NCBI GenBank assembly: GCA_900315895.1 | Contig: ONAY01000005.1 | Span: 3,832 to 67,831 of the forward strand | Reading direction: 5' to 3' | DNA: 64,000 nt | Source: an uncultured Eubacteriales bacterium | GTDB lineage: Bacteria > Bacillota > Clostridia > Peptostreptococcales > Anaerovoracaceae | In this document: in pieces, positions 33,152-41,529 of the stretch | Numbering within the stretch: position 1 is the first letter of the stretch | Layout of the letters: every line of letters begins with the position of its first letter | Position numbers and translations under genes: made by a program | Notes under the pieces: model-generated | Databases searched by the model: none | The model's input: the letters and a program-made list of their open reading frames with translations, nothing else | Told to the model about the DNA's origin: nothing

Positions 33152-34036
33152 TTATTCTATGTTCTGTACCTGCTCTCTGATCTTTTCGATCTCGGATTTC
33201 AGTTCCAGCACACTGTTGGTGATGGTCAGGTCGTTGGCCTTTGAACCGGTGGTGTTTGCTTCCCGGTTCATTTCCTGGACCAGGAAGTCCAGCTTCTTGC
33301 CTACCGTAGGCTCGTTGCCCGTTAGGATGCTCTTGAGCTGGATCAGGTGAGAGTCAAGTCTAGTCATCTCTTCATCCACTGCGCTTTTATCTGCAAATAT
33401 CGCAGCTTCAGTGAGGATTCTTTCTTCGGGGATCTCAACGCTTCCGCCCACCAGGTCCTGGATGCGGGACCTGAGCTTCTCGGTGTACTCTTTCACCACA
33501 AGAGGGGAGCGTTCCTTGATGCCATTTACGATGGTGCGGATGTTCTCTCCCTTTGCGATCAGATCCTCTGCAAGCTTGGCTCCTTCCTTTGCTCGCATTT
33601 CCTCCAGTTTAAGCACTGCGCCTCTCACCGGAACAAGGACTGCTTCGGTGAATTCTTCTTCATCAAGGATATCAGGAGAGACTTTGAGAACGTCCGGCAT
33701 GGATGAGAGGAGCTTGAGATCGATATCGCCCTTTAATTCAAACTCGTCCCTGAGTTCCGTCAGGCTGGAATAAAACTGACGGGCTACAGGTTTGTTAAGG
33801 GATACGCTGGTATCGCCTTCGGAAATATTCTCCACCATGATGGATACTTCCACCTTGCCTCTGGAGATCTTTTCCTTGACTGCCTGTTTGATCTTCTCCT
33901 CACAGAAGGAGTACCTTCTTGACATCTTGACTGTCAGGTCCAGATATCTGTGATTCACTGAACGGATCTCTACCGTGATATTTCTTTTTGAATCAGAATA
34001 TTCGCTTCTGCCGAAGCCTGTCATGCTGTGTATCAT
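33152..34036 (-). CDS. yicC: YicC/YloC family endoribonuclease
   Basis: 294 residues starting MIHSMTGFGRSEYSD, the invariant YicC N-terminus, with VEIRSVNHRYLDLTVKM and the C-terminal GKKLDFLVQEMNREANTTGSKA block. YicC of E. coli is an endoribonuclease acting on small RNA RyhB; the Bacillus homologue YloC is also an RNase. 13 bases downstream of serA on the minus strand, possibly co-transcribed with it. Confidence 0.95.
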   Translation of the reverse strand: MIHSMTGFGRSEYSDSKRNITVEIRSVNHRYLDLTVKMSRRYSFCEEKIKQAVKEKISRGKVEVSIMVENISEGDTSVSLNKPVARQFYSSLTELRDEFELKGDIDLKLLSSMPDVLKVSPDILDEEEFTEAVLVPVRGAVLKLEEMRAKEGAKLAEDLIAKGENIRTIVNGIKERSPLVVKEYTEKLRSRIQDLVGGSVEIPEERILTEAAIFADKSAVDEEMTRLDSHLIQLKSILTGNEPTVGKKLDFLVQEMNREANTTGSKANDLTITNSVLELKSEIEKIREQVQNIE

Positions 34037-34049
34037 CAGTTCACCTTGA

Positions 34050-35186
34050 TCAGATAGCTCTTACGCTCATTACGTTTTCGGGAAGGTCCTTGAGCTCAAC
34101 TACATCGTCACTGGCTGTCTCTACAAGTACGTAGCTGATGCCGTCCTTTCTCATGGAAGCCATTACCTTGGAAACCTCGAGAGGTGCGGATACAAGGTCA
34201 ACGATGTACTCTGCCGGGTTCTCAACGCCCTTCAGGATGAAGGCATATCTGGTGTGAGCCTTGGCGCCCATGTCCAGCTTGGGGAAGTTGACGGAATTGA
34301 TGATGTTTCCGTTCTCCAGATAGTTTCTGATCTCTCTTACTGCCATCTCTGCGCAGTTGTCCTCGGCCTCTGCAGAGGATGCTCCAAGGTGGGGAGTAAG
34401 GATGACGCCCGGCTTTCCGACCATATGATCGTTGGGGAAGTCACAGACGTACTGAGATACCTTGCCGGAAGCCAGAGCTTCAAGAAGATCGTCTTCGTTT
34501 ACAAGCTTGTCTCTGGAGTAGTTCAGAAGGAGGACTCCGTCCTTCATGGCGGAGATCACGTCCTTGTTGATCATCTTCTTGGTGGAGTCGTTAGCGGGAA
34601 GGTGAAGGGTGACGATGTCAGCCTTTGCCAGCATTTCCTTAAGGTCTGTGTAGACCTCGACTCCCTCACACTCAGTTACGAAGGGGTCATAGCCTACGAT
34701 GAACATTCCAAGAGCTGCACAGGATTCTGCGATCTTGCGGCCGATGGCGCCCAGACCTACGATTCCGAGGGTCTTGCCGTAGATCTCGTGGCCTGCATAC
34801 TTGGATTTGCCTTTCTCTACCTGCTTGGCAACATCCATCTCCTCAGTGGGAGCCAGTGTCTTGGCCCATTCAAGTCCGCCGGGAACGTTTCTCATTGCCA
34901 TGAGCATTGCGCAGATCACCAGTTCCTTAACTGCGTTGGCGTTGGCACCCGGTGTGTTGAATACAACGATGCCTTCCTCGGCGCATCTGTCTACGGGGAT
35001 ATTGTTCACACCTGCACCGGCTCTGGCAATAGCCTTGAGTTCCGGTGAGAACTCCATTGAGAGCATGTCAGCGGATCTTACAAGGATGCCGTTGGCGGAA
35101 GCCAGGTCGTCAACTACTGTGTAGTCTTCAGTCAGACATGCAAGTCCTACAGGTGAGATCTTGTTTAAAGTTGCAATTTTGTACAT
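34050..35186 (-). CDS. serA: D-3-phosphoglycerate dehydrogenase
   Basis: 378 residues. Start set at ATG 35186, preceded by GGAGG; an upstream in-frame ATG at 35204 lies before the SD. Rossmann NAD domain with GLGAIGRKIAESC, substrate-binding RAGAGVNNIPV, catalytic histidine in TPHLGASSAEAEDN. A short C-terminal domain (about 310-378) resembles an ACT domain (ISYVLVETASDD). It starts serine biosynthesis from 3-phosphoglycerate. Divergent from serC, the next pathway step, with promoters that overlap in the gap. Confidence 0.95.
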   Translation of the reverse strand: MYKIATLNKISPVGLACLTEDYTVVDDLASANGILVRSADMLSMEFSPELKAIARAGAGVNNIPVDRCAEEGIVVFNTPGANANAVKELVICAMLMAMRNVPGGLEWAKTLAPTEEMDVAKQVEKGKSKYAGHEIYGKTLGIVGLGAIGRKIAESCAALGMFIVGYDPFVTECEGVEVYTDLKEMLAKADIVTLHLPANDSTKKMINKDVISAMKDGVLLLNYSRDKLVNEDDLLEALASGKVSQYVCDFPNDHMVGKPGVILTPHLGASSAEAEDNCAEMAVREIRNYLENGNIINSVNFPKLDMGAKAHTRYAFILKGVENPAEYIVDLVSAPLEVSKVMASMRKDGISYVLVETASDDVVELKDLPENVMSVRAI

Positions 35187-35230
35187 TTCATTTCCTCCAT
35201 ACAAAAGATATAGTTACAAAACCTGATTCA

Positions 35231-35259
35231 AGTATAGCACTTTACTAAAGCCAATAAAA
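35231..35259 (-). promoter_or_regulatory. Promoter of serA (minus strand)
   Basis: Minus-strand -10 TATACT (35236-35231) with TGC before it (extended -10) and a weak -35 TTTTAT (35259-35254). It overlaps the serC promoter on the other strand. Confidence 0.5.
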
Positions 35260-35269
35260 GTGTTAAAAT
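35241..35269 (+). promoter_or_regulatory. Promoter of serC (plus strand)
   Basis: TTTACT (35241-35246), 17-base spacer, TAAAAT (35264-35269), with a 75-base leader to the serC ATG containing a TTTTTTGCGC stretch (35297-35306). Confidence 0.6.
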
Positions 35270-35346
35270 AAATTCGCGCGGGAGATACGGGCTGTGTTTT
35301 TTGCGCAAAGAAATCTATATCAACAGTTGATGTGAAAGGAACAGAT

Positions 35347-36444
35347 ATGATCAAACAGAAGTATGACAGAGTTTATAACTTCTCAGCGGGTCCGTCCATC
35401 CTCCCCCTGGAAGTTCTGGAGCAGGTAAAGGAAGACCTTCTGAACTATAAGGGGACCGGTCAGTCAGTAATGGAGATGAGCCACCGTTCCAAGGAATACC
35501 AGAAGATCATAGACGAAGCCGAGGCTGACATGAGAGAGCTCATGAACATCCCCGACAACTACAAGGTCCTCTTCCTCCAGGGAGGCGGAACACTTCAGTT
35601 CGCAATGGTACCGCTCAACCTGATGGTTGGTTCCAAGAAGGCTGATTACATCATCACCGGCAACTGGGCAAAGAAAGCTTACGAAGAAGCCGAGAAATTC
35701 GGAGATGCAAGGATCGTTGCTTCTTCAAAAGATGACACATATTCCTGGGTACCCAAGGTAAAGAAGGAAGACTTCAGAGCTGATGCAGACTATGCATACA
35801 TCTGCCTGAACAACACTATCTACGGAACAAAGTTCAACTACATCCCCGACACAGGAGATGTTCCTCTGGTAGCAGACTGGTCATCCGGCTGGATGTCAGA
35901 AGAGATCGATGTTTCCAAGTTCGGTATCCTCTGGGGCGGAGCACAGAAGAACGTGGCACCCGCAGGTATGTCCATCGTAGTCATCAGGGAAGACCTGATC
36001 GGCAAGGCTCCTGCTAACGTTCCCACATACCTTAACTACAAGATCCACGCTGACAAGGGATCCATGTACAACACACCTCCCTGCTGGACCATCTACGTTG
36101 CAGGCGAAGTATTCAAGTATCTCAAGAGAATCGGCGGCATCAAGGTCATGCAGGAAATGAACGAGAGAAAGGCTGCCAAGCTTTACGCTGCTATCGACGC
36201 TTCCGAGATGTTCAAGGGCACCGTCGCTGTGGAAGACCGTTCACTGATGAACGTCACCTTCGTAACAGGCGATGCTGACCTGGACAAGAAGTTCATCGCA
36301 GAAGCCAGAGAGCAGGGTCTCATCAACCTTGCAGGTCACCGTTCAGTAGGCGGAATGCGTGCTTCCATCTACAACGCTATGCCTGAAGAGGGAGTTGACG
36401 CTCTCATCGAATTCATGCAGAAGTTCGAAGCTGAGAACAAATAA
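35347..36444 (+). CDS. serC: Phosphoserine aminotransferase
   Basis: 365 residues. Start ATG 35347 follows AAAGGA; an earlier GTG at 35332 would begin before this site. YNFSAGPSILP N-terminus, LFLQGGGTLQF, the PLP lysine in WGGAQKNVAPAG, and GGMRASIYNAMPEEGVDALI at the end mark the SerC branch of class V aminotransferases. It converts 3-phosphohydroxypyruvate from SerA to phosphoserine. High use of preferred codons compared with neighbours suggests strong expression. Confidence 0.97.
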   Translation: MIKQKYDRVYNFSAGPSILPLEVLEQVKEDLLNYKGTGQSVMEMSHRSKEYQKIIDEAEADMRELMNIPDNYKVLFLQGGGTLQFAMVPLNLMVGSKKADYIITGNWAKKAYEEAEKFGDARIVASSKDDTYSWVPKVKKEDFRADADYAYICLNNTIYGTKFNYIPDTGDVPLVADWSSGWMSEEIDVSKFGILWGGAQKNVAPAGMSIVVIREDLIGKAPANVPTYLNYKIHADKGSMYNTPPCWTIYVAGEVFKYLKRIGGIKVMQEMNERKAAKLYAAIDASEMFKGTVAVEDRSLMNVTFVTGDADLDKKFIAEAREQGLINLAGHRSVGGMRASIYNAMPEEGVDALIEFMQKFEAENK

Positions 36445-36465
36445 TCAAGCAATCGCAAATAGGGT

Positions 36466-36500
36466 AGGGGTGCCTTCACAGGGCACCTCTGCACTTTTTT
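36466..36500 (+). terminator. Intrinsic terminator after serC
   Basis: Nine-bp stem AGGGGTGCC (36466-36474) with GGCACCTCT (36482-36490), one G-T pair, then a T run at 36495-36500. Confidence 0.88.
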
Positions 36501-36524
36501 ATCGGATGAACCAAAGAACACAGT

Positions 36525-37931
36525 ATGAAACAGACCACCGCAAGGAAACAAAAGAATACTAAGATCGTAAAGGCTGTCCTGATAGTTCTGATCGCGGTAG
36601 CCATGATCGTGCTATACTGCGTAGGCAGTTTTGCATCAATTTATGCTGAGGAGAAGAACGGGATCGACCTGGGAGCTCAGGGGGCTGCCGTCTATGTGAC
36701 AGAATCTAACACCTATTTCTGGGAATACCAGTCGGATCAAAGATTCGACCCTGCGTCCATCACCAAGCTTCTGACCTGCCTGATAGCTGCGGAGAACCTG
36801 GATATGGACCAGGTGGTGACGGTGACCTCAGCTTGCCTGGACCTGCCTGACACCTGGAACTTCCTGGTAGAGGGTGAAGAGATCACCGTGAGGGACCTGA
36901 TGTATCTGGCTCTTCTGGAATCCCACAATGAAGCGGCCAAGATGCTTGCCATTGCGGTATCAGGGTCGGAGGATGCCTTTGCAGTTCTGATGAATCAGAG
37001 AGCCAACGACATCGGCTGCGTGAACTCCGAATTCCACAATTCCCATGGACTGACGGTACCTCAAGGCAACTTTTCCACACCGAAGGATGTCTGTCTCATA
37101 ACCGCTGCTGCTCTTGACAATCCAATAGTAAGAGAGGTGTGCGAGACTGCTACCTATGCCATGCCTGCTACCAACAAGCATCCGGATGGGGCAACGCTTC
37201 ACACCACCAATCTTTTCCTGGAAGGCGGCAAGTATACCGGCACCCAGGGAGAGGTATCAGTTGCTGCCATCGATGAAGTCTATGGCGGTAAGACCGGCAC
37301 TACGGTCCAGAAAGTGACCACCATGTCCGTTGGATGCGAGGTCAACGGAGTTGACGTGGTGGTATGTATCATGGGTGATACCGTGGATCTGAGATACACG
37401 GATATCGCCAAGCTTGTGGCGTATGCCAAGGCCAACATCCAGCCCTACGAGGTGTTCAAAAAGGGCACCGAGTTCGAAGGTAAGGCCAGAGTCAAGGAAG
37501 GTGCTGTAAAGTACGTGGATGCCGTGGCCGGGGAAGACTGTGTTATCAATCTTCCTGAGGGTGCTTCACCTGCGCTGGTCATGGTGGAGGCTGTGTACGA
37601 TGAAGAGCTGACTGCCCCTGTCATGGAAGGAGACGTGGTAGGCCACGCTGTGGTTTACCTTGCAGATGAGCAGGTGGATTCCGTGCCTCTCGTCGCTGTT
37701 GAAGGTGTAGAAAAAGGCTGGATCTTTTCCAAGATCGGTCTTTCAAATATGGAAGCGGCCATATATATCGGCGTGTTTGCACTGCTCGTTATCCTGTTGA
37801 TCTGGATATTGGCCGCGAGAGCAAATAATAAGCGCGCCGCCCGTAGAAAAAGAGAAGAAAAGATCAGAGAATTAGCCCTTAAGCAGATGGAACAGGAAAA
37901 GAGCCAGAACGAACGGGGCTGGCACTACTGA
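36525..37931 (+). CDS. D-alanyl-D-alanine carboxypeptidase (penicillin-binding protein, DacF-like)
   Basis: 468 residues. N-terminal signal/anchor helix (about 15-38), penicillin-binding domain with S78-x-x-K81 (PASITKLLT), the second motif SHN in LESHNEAAK and KTGTT, then a beta-rich C-terminal PBP5 domain (about 305-395) and a second membrane helix (about 410-430) followed by a basic, charged tail. It trims the terminal D-alanine from peptidoglycan stem peptides. Low-molecular-weight PBPs usually end in an amphipathic helix; a full C-terminal membrane span with a 38-residue cytosolic tail is found in some clostridial members. Located between serC and uvrC. Confidence 0.92.
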   Translation: MKQTTARKQKNTKIVKAVLIVLIAVAMIVLYCVGSFASIYAEEKNGIDLGAQGAAVYVTESNTYFWEYQSDQRFDPASITKLLTCLIAAENLDMDQVVTVTSACLDLPDTWNFLVEGEEITVRDLMYLALLESHNEAAKMLAIAVSGSEDAFAVLMNQRANDIGCVNSEFHNSHGLTVPQGNFSTPKDVCLITAAALDNPIVREVCETATYAMPATNKHPDGATLHTTNLFLEGGKYTGTQGEVSVAAIDEVYGGKTGTTVQKVTTMSVGCEVNGVDVVVCIMGDTVDLRYTDIAKLVAYAKANIQPYEVFKKGTEFEGKARVKEGAVKYVDAVAGEDCVINLPEGASPALVMVEAVYDEELTAPVMEGDVVGHAVVYLADEQVDSVPLVAVEGVEKGWIFSKIGLSNMEAAIYIGVFALLVILLIWILAARANNKRAARRKREEKIRELALKQMEQEKSQNERGWHY

Positions 37932-37947
37932 TCACAGTTGAAACAGA

Positions 37948-39786
37948 ATGTTCGATATCAAGGAAAATCTAAAAAAACTCCCGGAGACCCCGGGAGTTTA
38001 TATGCATAAAGACAGGCTGGGCAACGTGATCTACGTGGGAAAGGCAGTGAATCTTAAAAGAAGGGTCTCCAGCTACTTCATTGATTCAGCCTCTCACTCT
38101 CAGAAGGTCCGCTCCATGGTGAAACAGATCACGGAGTTTGAGTACATCAACTGCAGGACTGAGATGGAGGCCCTGATACTTGAGTGCAATCTTATCAAGA
38201 AGTATCAGCCGAAATACAACGTGCTCTTAAGGGATGACAAGACCTATCCCTACCTTAAGATCACCCTGGAGGACAAGTACCCAAGGCTTCTCAAGACCAG
38301 AAGGATAGAGAGAGACGGCGCCAGGTACTTCGGACCATATTCCGATGTGGGGGCGGTGAACAGGACGGAGGAACTACTCAACAAGATGTTCTTGCTGAAG
38401 AGGTGCTCCACATCCGACTTTCCGGAAGGCTTCACACCGTGCCTGAACTATCACATAAGGGAGTGCAGGGGGCTCTGCACGGGGCTTGTCACAAGAGAAG
38501 AGTATCTCAGGGACATACAGCAGGTGATCGATATTCTTTCAGGAAAGGACAAGACCCTGGAGAAGGAGCTCAAAGCTGACATGCAAAAGGCTTCAGACGA
38601 GCTGAGATTTGAGGATGCGGCTATCTACAGGGACAGGCTGGAATCCCTGAAGGCTCTGAGAGAACTTCAGCGTGTGACCGTTATAAACGGCCGTGACCTG
38701 GACATGGTGTTCCCTGTGGGAAGCGGAGAGACCTCTTCAGTCGCTCTTTTCACGGTCAGAGACGGCAAGCTCTCGGGAAGGGAGACATTCCCCATGTCCA
38801 ACGTAGCGAAGTCGGTGAGAGCTCAGGAGGACAAGAGAGACGAGTACGACGTTGTCGCCTGCGAATTCATAAAACAGTACTATTCCCAGCTGGCGGATCC
38901 GCCCAAGGAGATACTGGTGCCCAAGCCCATTTCAGAGCAGGATATCATATCGGAAATGCTCCATACCAAGATATATACTCCTCAGAAGGGGGATAAATAT
39001 CAGCTCTTGCTCCTGGCAAAGAAGGACGCAGTGGAGATGTCCAAGAACCTGTCTGAACGTATGATGTCAAGGCGGGAGAGGGAAGAGGAATTGAGAGGAG
39101 TCCTGTCCAGGATCCTGGGAATGGAGAAGAAGGTCTACCGGGTGGAATCCTACGACATATCCAATACCAACGGAGTGGATACAGTGGGCGGCATGGTGGT
39201 ATATGACAACCTGGAGCCGGTGAGACGCGACTACAGAAGGTTCAAAATAAGAAACGCTGATCCCCACGACGATTACGGCAGCCTTCGCGAGGTGCTCAGG
39301 AGACGCTTTACAAGGGCCCTTGAAGGGGATAAGAGCTTCAGCCACATGCCGGACCTGATCCTGATGGACGGCGGACTGGGGCAGGTGACTTCGGCCTGTA
39401 CTGTTCTGGAAGAACTGGGGATCGAGATACCGGTCCTGGGCATGGCAAAGGATGACAGCCACAGGACCAGAGCACTGGTGAACTCAGCAGGGGATGAACT
39501 TGAACTCAAAAACTATCCCATGCTTTTCAAATATTGCGGCACCATTCAGGAAGAGGTGCACAGATACGCCATTGAGTACCACAGAGATCTGAGGAGGCGT
39601 AACGCCATAGGATCAGTGCTGGACGACATCCCCGGTATCGGCCCAAAGAAGAGGAACGCACTTCTGGAGCACTTCGGATCTGTGCAGGAGATAAAAGAAG
39701 CCTCATTGGAGAAACTCATGGGGTGTCCGGGCATCACGGAAGCTAACGCCCAAAGCATAATGAATTTTTTCTCTTCTCGTGGCTGA
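37948..39786 (+). CDS. uvrC: Excinuclease ABC subunit UvrC
   Basis: 612 residues. N-terminal GIY-YIG nuclease (LPETPGVYMHKDRLGNVIYV), UVR domain (about 205-240), RNase H-like C-terminal nuclease with SYDISNTNGVDTVGGMVVY and LILMDGGLGQVT, and the helix-hairpin-helix tail (DDIPGIGPKKRNALLEHFGS). It makes both incisions in nucleotide excision repair with UvrA and UvrB. 16 bases after the carboxypeptidase gene. Confidence 0.98.
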   Translation: MFDIKENLKKLPETPGVYMHKDRLGNVIYVGKAVNLKRRVSSYFIDSASHSQKVRSMVKQITEFEYINCRTEMEALILECNLIKKYQPKYNVLLRDDKTYPYLKITLEDKYPRLLKTRRIERDGARYFGPYSDVGAVNRTEELLNKMFLLKRCSTSDFPEGFTPCLNYHIRECRGLCTGLVTREEYLRDIQQVIDILSGKDKTLEKELKADMQKASDELRFEDAAIYRDRLESLKALRELQRVTVINGRDLDMVFPVGSGETSSVALFTVRDGKLSGRETFPMSNVAKSVRAQEDKRDEYDVVACEFIKQYYSQLADPPKEILVPKPISEQDIISEMLHTKIYTPQKGDKYQLLLLAKKDAVEMSKNLSERMMSRREREEELRGVLSRILGMEKKVYRVESYDISNTNGVDTVGGMVVYDNLEPVRRDYRRFKIRNADPHDDYGSLREVLRRRFTRALEGDKSFSHMPDLILMDGGLGQVTSACTVLEELGIEIPVLGMAKDDSHRTRALVNSAGDELELKNYPMLFKYCGTIQEEVHRYAIEYHRDLRRRNAIGSVLDDIPGIGPKKRNALLEHFGSVQEIKEASLEKLMGCPGITEANAQSIMNFFSSRG

Positions 39787-39788
39787 CC

Positions 39789-39817
39789 TTTACAAATTTA
39801 AGGTTTCATGATATATT
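39789..39817 (+). promoter_or_regulatory. Promoter of the DUF1292 gene
   Basis: TTTACA (39789-39794), 17-base spacer, TATATT (39812-39817) with TGA before it, directly after the uvrC stop. Confidence 0.7.
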
Positions 39818-39859
39818 CAGCTTAAGATTTTTTGGCAACAATTATTAAGGAGTATACAA

Positions 39860-40138
39860 ATGGCAGACAATAAGAACACTTACGCAGAAGAAGAGAACGA
39901 GATCATCACCCTTGAATTCGATGATGATCAGGAGATCGAATGCGAGATCATGGGCGTATTTGATTGCGATGGCAAGGAATATATCGCTCTCATTCCTCAC
40001 GATGATTCCGATGACGTGTACCTTTACGGATATAAGGAAGTCGGCGATGATGAGTTCGAGCTTATCGACATCGAGGATGATGCTGAATTCGATAAGGTAG
40101 TCAAGGAATTCGACGCCATCATGGCAGATAACGAGTAA
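39860..40138 (+). CDS. DUF1292 domain protein
   Basis: 92 residues, strongly acidic. ENEIITLEFDDDQEIECEIMGVFDCDGKEYIALIP and the following DVYLYGY match DUF1292 (YrzB-like), a small protein of unknown function usually near yrzL/yrrK/mltG genes in Firmicutes. Here it stands alone with its own promoter and terminator. AAGGAG precedes the ATG. Confidence 0.9.
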   Translation: MADNKNTYAEEENEIITLEFDDDQEIECEIMGVFDCDGKEYIALIPHDDSDDVYLYGYKEVGDDEFELIDIEDDAEFDKVVKEFDAIMADNE

Positions 40139-40148
40139 GATCGGATCT

Positions 40149-40172
40149 AGCGCCCCAAGGGGCGCTTTTTTT
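40149..40172 (+). terminator. Intrinsic terminator after the DUF1292 gene
   Basis: Eight-bp stem AGCGCCCC (40149-40156) with GGGGCGCT (40159-40166) and a T run to 40172. Confidence 0.93.
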
Positions 40173-40257
40173 GTGCCGGAAGAGGCCCGGATTATCCGGT
40201 TCATGCCTAGGCAACCGCAAAAAATCCGCATTCTCTGTGGTTATCGGGATTCAATTG

Positions 40258-40266
40258 TGGTATAAT
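40258..40266 (+). promoter_or_regulatory. Extended -10 promoter of the COG0523 gene pair
   Basis: TATAAT (40261-40266) preceded by TGG (extended -10); the -35 region is weak. The 55-base leader carries a GGGC/GCCC inverted repeat. No Zur-type box was recognised. Confidence 0.6.
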
Positions 40267-40321
40267 ACTCGGGTGATTTTGAGGGCACAGGCCCTAAATG
40301 AATAGCAAGAGGTGATAAAAA

Positions 40322-41500
40322 ATGGCAAAAGTTGATATTTTCAGCGGATTTTTGGGAGCCGGCAAAACAACACTCATCAAAAAACTCATTAAGGAAGCCT
40401 ATCAGGGAGAAGAGGTCGTTCTCATCGAAAACGAATTCGGCGAGATCGGCGTAGACGGCGGATTCCTGAAGGATTCGGGAGTGATCATAAACGAAATGAA
40501 CGCAGGATGCATCTGCTGCAGCCTGGTGGGAGACTTCAGTGACGCCCTTAAGCAGGTGGTGGAGCAGTTCCATCCTGACAGGATCCTGATCGAACCCTCC
40601 GGAGTAGGCAAACTCTCTGATATAGTGGACGCCGTGGAGGGACTGGATATTCCCGAACTGGTGCTCAACACCTTTACCACAGTGGTGGATGCCAAGAAGG
40701 CAAAGGTATACATGAAGAACTTCGGAGAGTTCTATAACAATCAGGTAGAGCACGCTTCCGCCATCATCCTGAGCCACACTCAGGGCATGTCAGAAGACAA
40801 GCTTAAGGCTGTTGTTGAACTCTTAAGATCTCACAATGACCACGCAGTCATCGTTACCACTGACTGGGATATGCTGGACGGCGCAAGGATGCTGGAAGCC
40901 ATGGAAAACAAGGATACCTTGAAGAAGGCTGTAGAGCTTCTGGCTGCTGAAGAGCGCGACCACCACGATCATCACCACCATGATGACGACGATGACGATG
41001 AACATGAGCACGAGCATCATCACCATCACCACCATGATGACGACGATGACGACGATGAGCACGAGCATCACCACCATCACCACGATGATGACGATGATGA
41101 CGATGAAGAATGCGATGATCCTGAGTGCAGCTGCCACCATCATGATCACGATGACGACGATGAACATGAGCACGGACATCACCATCACCACCATCACCAC
41201 CATGGCCCCGGACACCATCATGCGGATGAGGTCTTCGATTCTCTTGGCTATGAGACCACTACGAAGTACACAGTTGACGGCATCAAGGCCTGCCTTGAAG
41301 AACTGGGTTCCTTCGGTGAATACGGTCAGGTGCTGAGATGCAAGGGTATCGTTGAAGGTGAGGATGGTCAGTGGATCCACTTCGATTACGTTCCCGGAGA
41401 CGTGGACGTGAGGACAGGTTCCGCTGATATCACAGGAAGAATAGTAGTAATCGGCACAGGCCTTGAAGAGGATTCCCTCAAGGAACTCTTCAGACTTTGA
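40322..41500 (+). CDS. COG0523 (CobW/YeiR-type) GTPase with a long His/Asp tract, probable metallochaperone
   Basis: 392 residues. P-loop GFLGAGKTT, the metal-binding CxCC as GCICC (C63, C65, C66), IEPSGVG, and the C-terminal CobW domain (about 305-385, VLRCKGIVEGEDGQWIHFDYVPG). Between them, residues about 211-303 are almost only H, D and E in alternating blocks, with one short Cys cluster (ECDDPECSC). COG0523 GTPases deliver Zn, Co or Fe to target proteins or help in metal shortage; His-rich stretches store or buffer metal. The tract is far longer than usual. It is followed after 29 bases by a second GTPase of the same class. The metal is not determinable. Confidence 0.92.
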   Translation: MAKVDIFSGFLGAGKTTLIKKLIKEAYQGEEVVLIENEFGEIGVDGGFLKDSGVIINEMNAGCICCSLVGDFSDALKQVVEQFHPDRILIEPSGVGKLSDIVDAVEGLDIPELVLNTFTTVVDAKKAKVYMKNFGEFYNNQVEHASAIILSHTQGMSEDKLKAVVELLRSHNDHAVIVTTDWDMLDGARMLEAMENKDTLKKAVELLAAEERDHHDHHHHDDDDDDEHEHEHHHHHHHDDDDDDDEHEHHHHHHDDDDDDDEECDDPECSCHHHDHDDDDEHEHGHHHHHHHHHGPGHHHADEVFDSLGYETTTKYTVDGIKACLEELGSFGEYGQVLRCKGIVEGEDGQWIHFDYVPGDVDVRTGSADITGRIVVIGTGLEEDSLKELFRL

Positions 41501-41529
41501 TGTTTTGCACTAAAAGGAGATAAATAATT

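Noticed and set aside
40823..41380. Hydrophobic V/I/M-rich frame opposite the His/Asp tract
   Set aside because: It is the complement of CAC/GAC runs; no SD or promoter, and the plus-strand frame is a clear GTPase.
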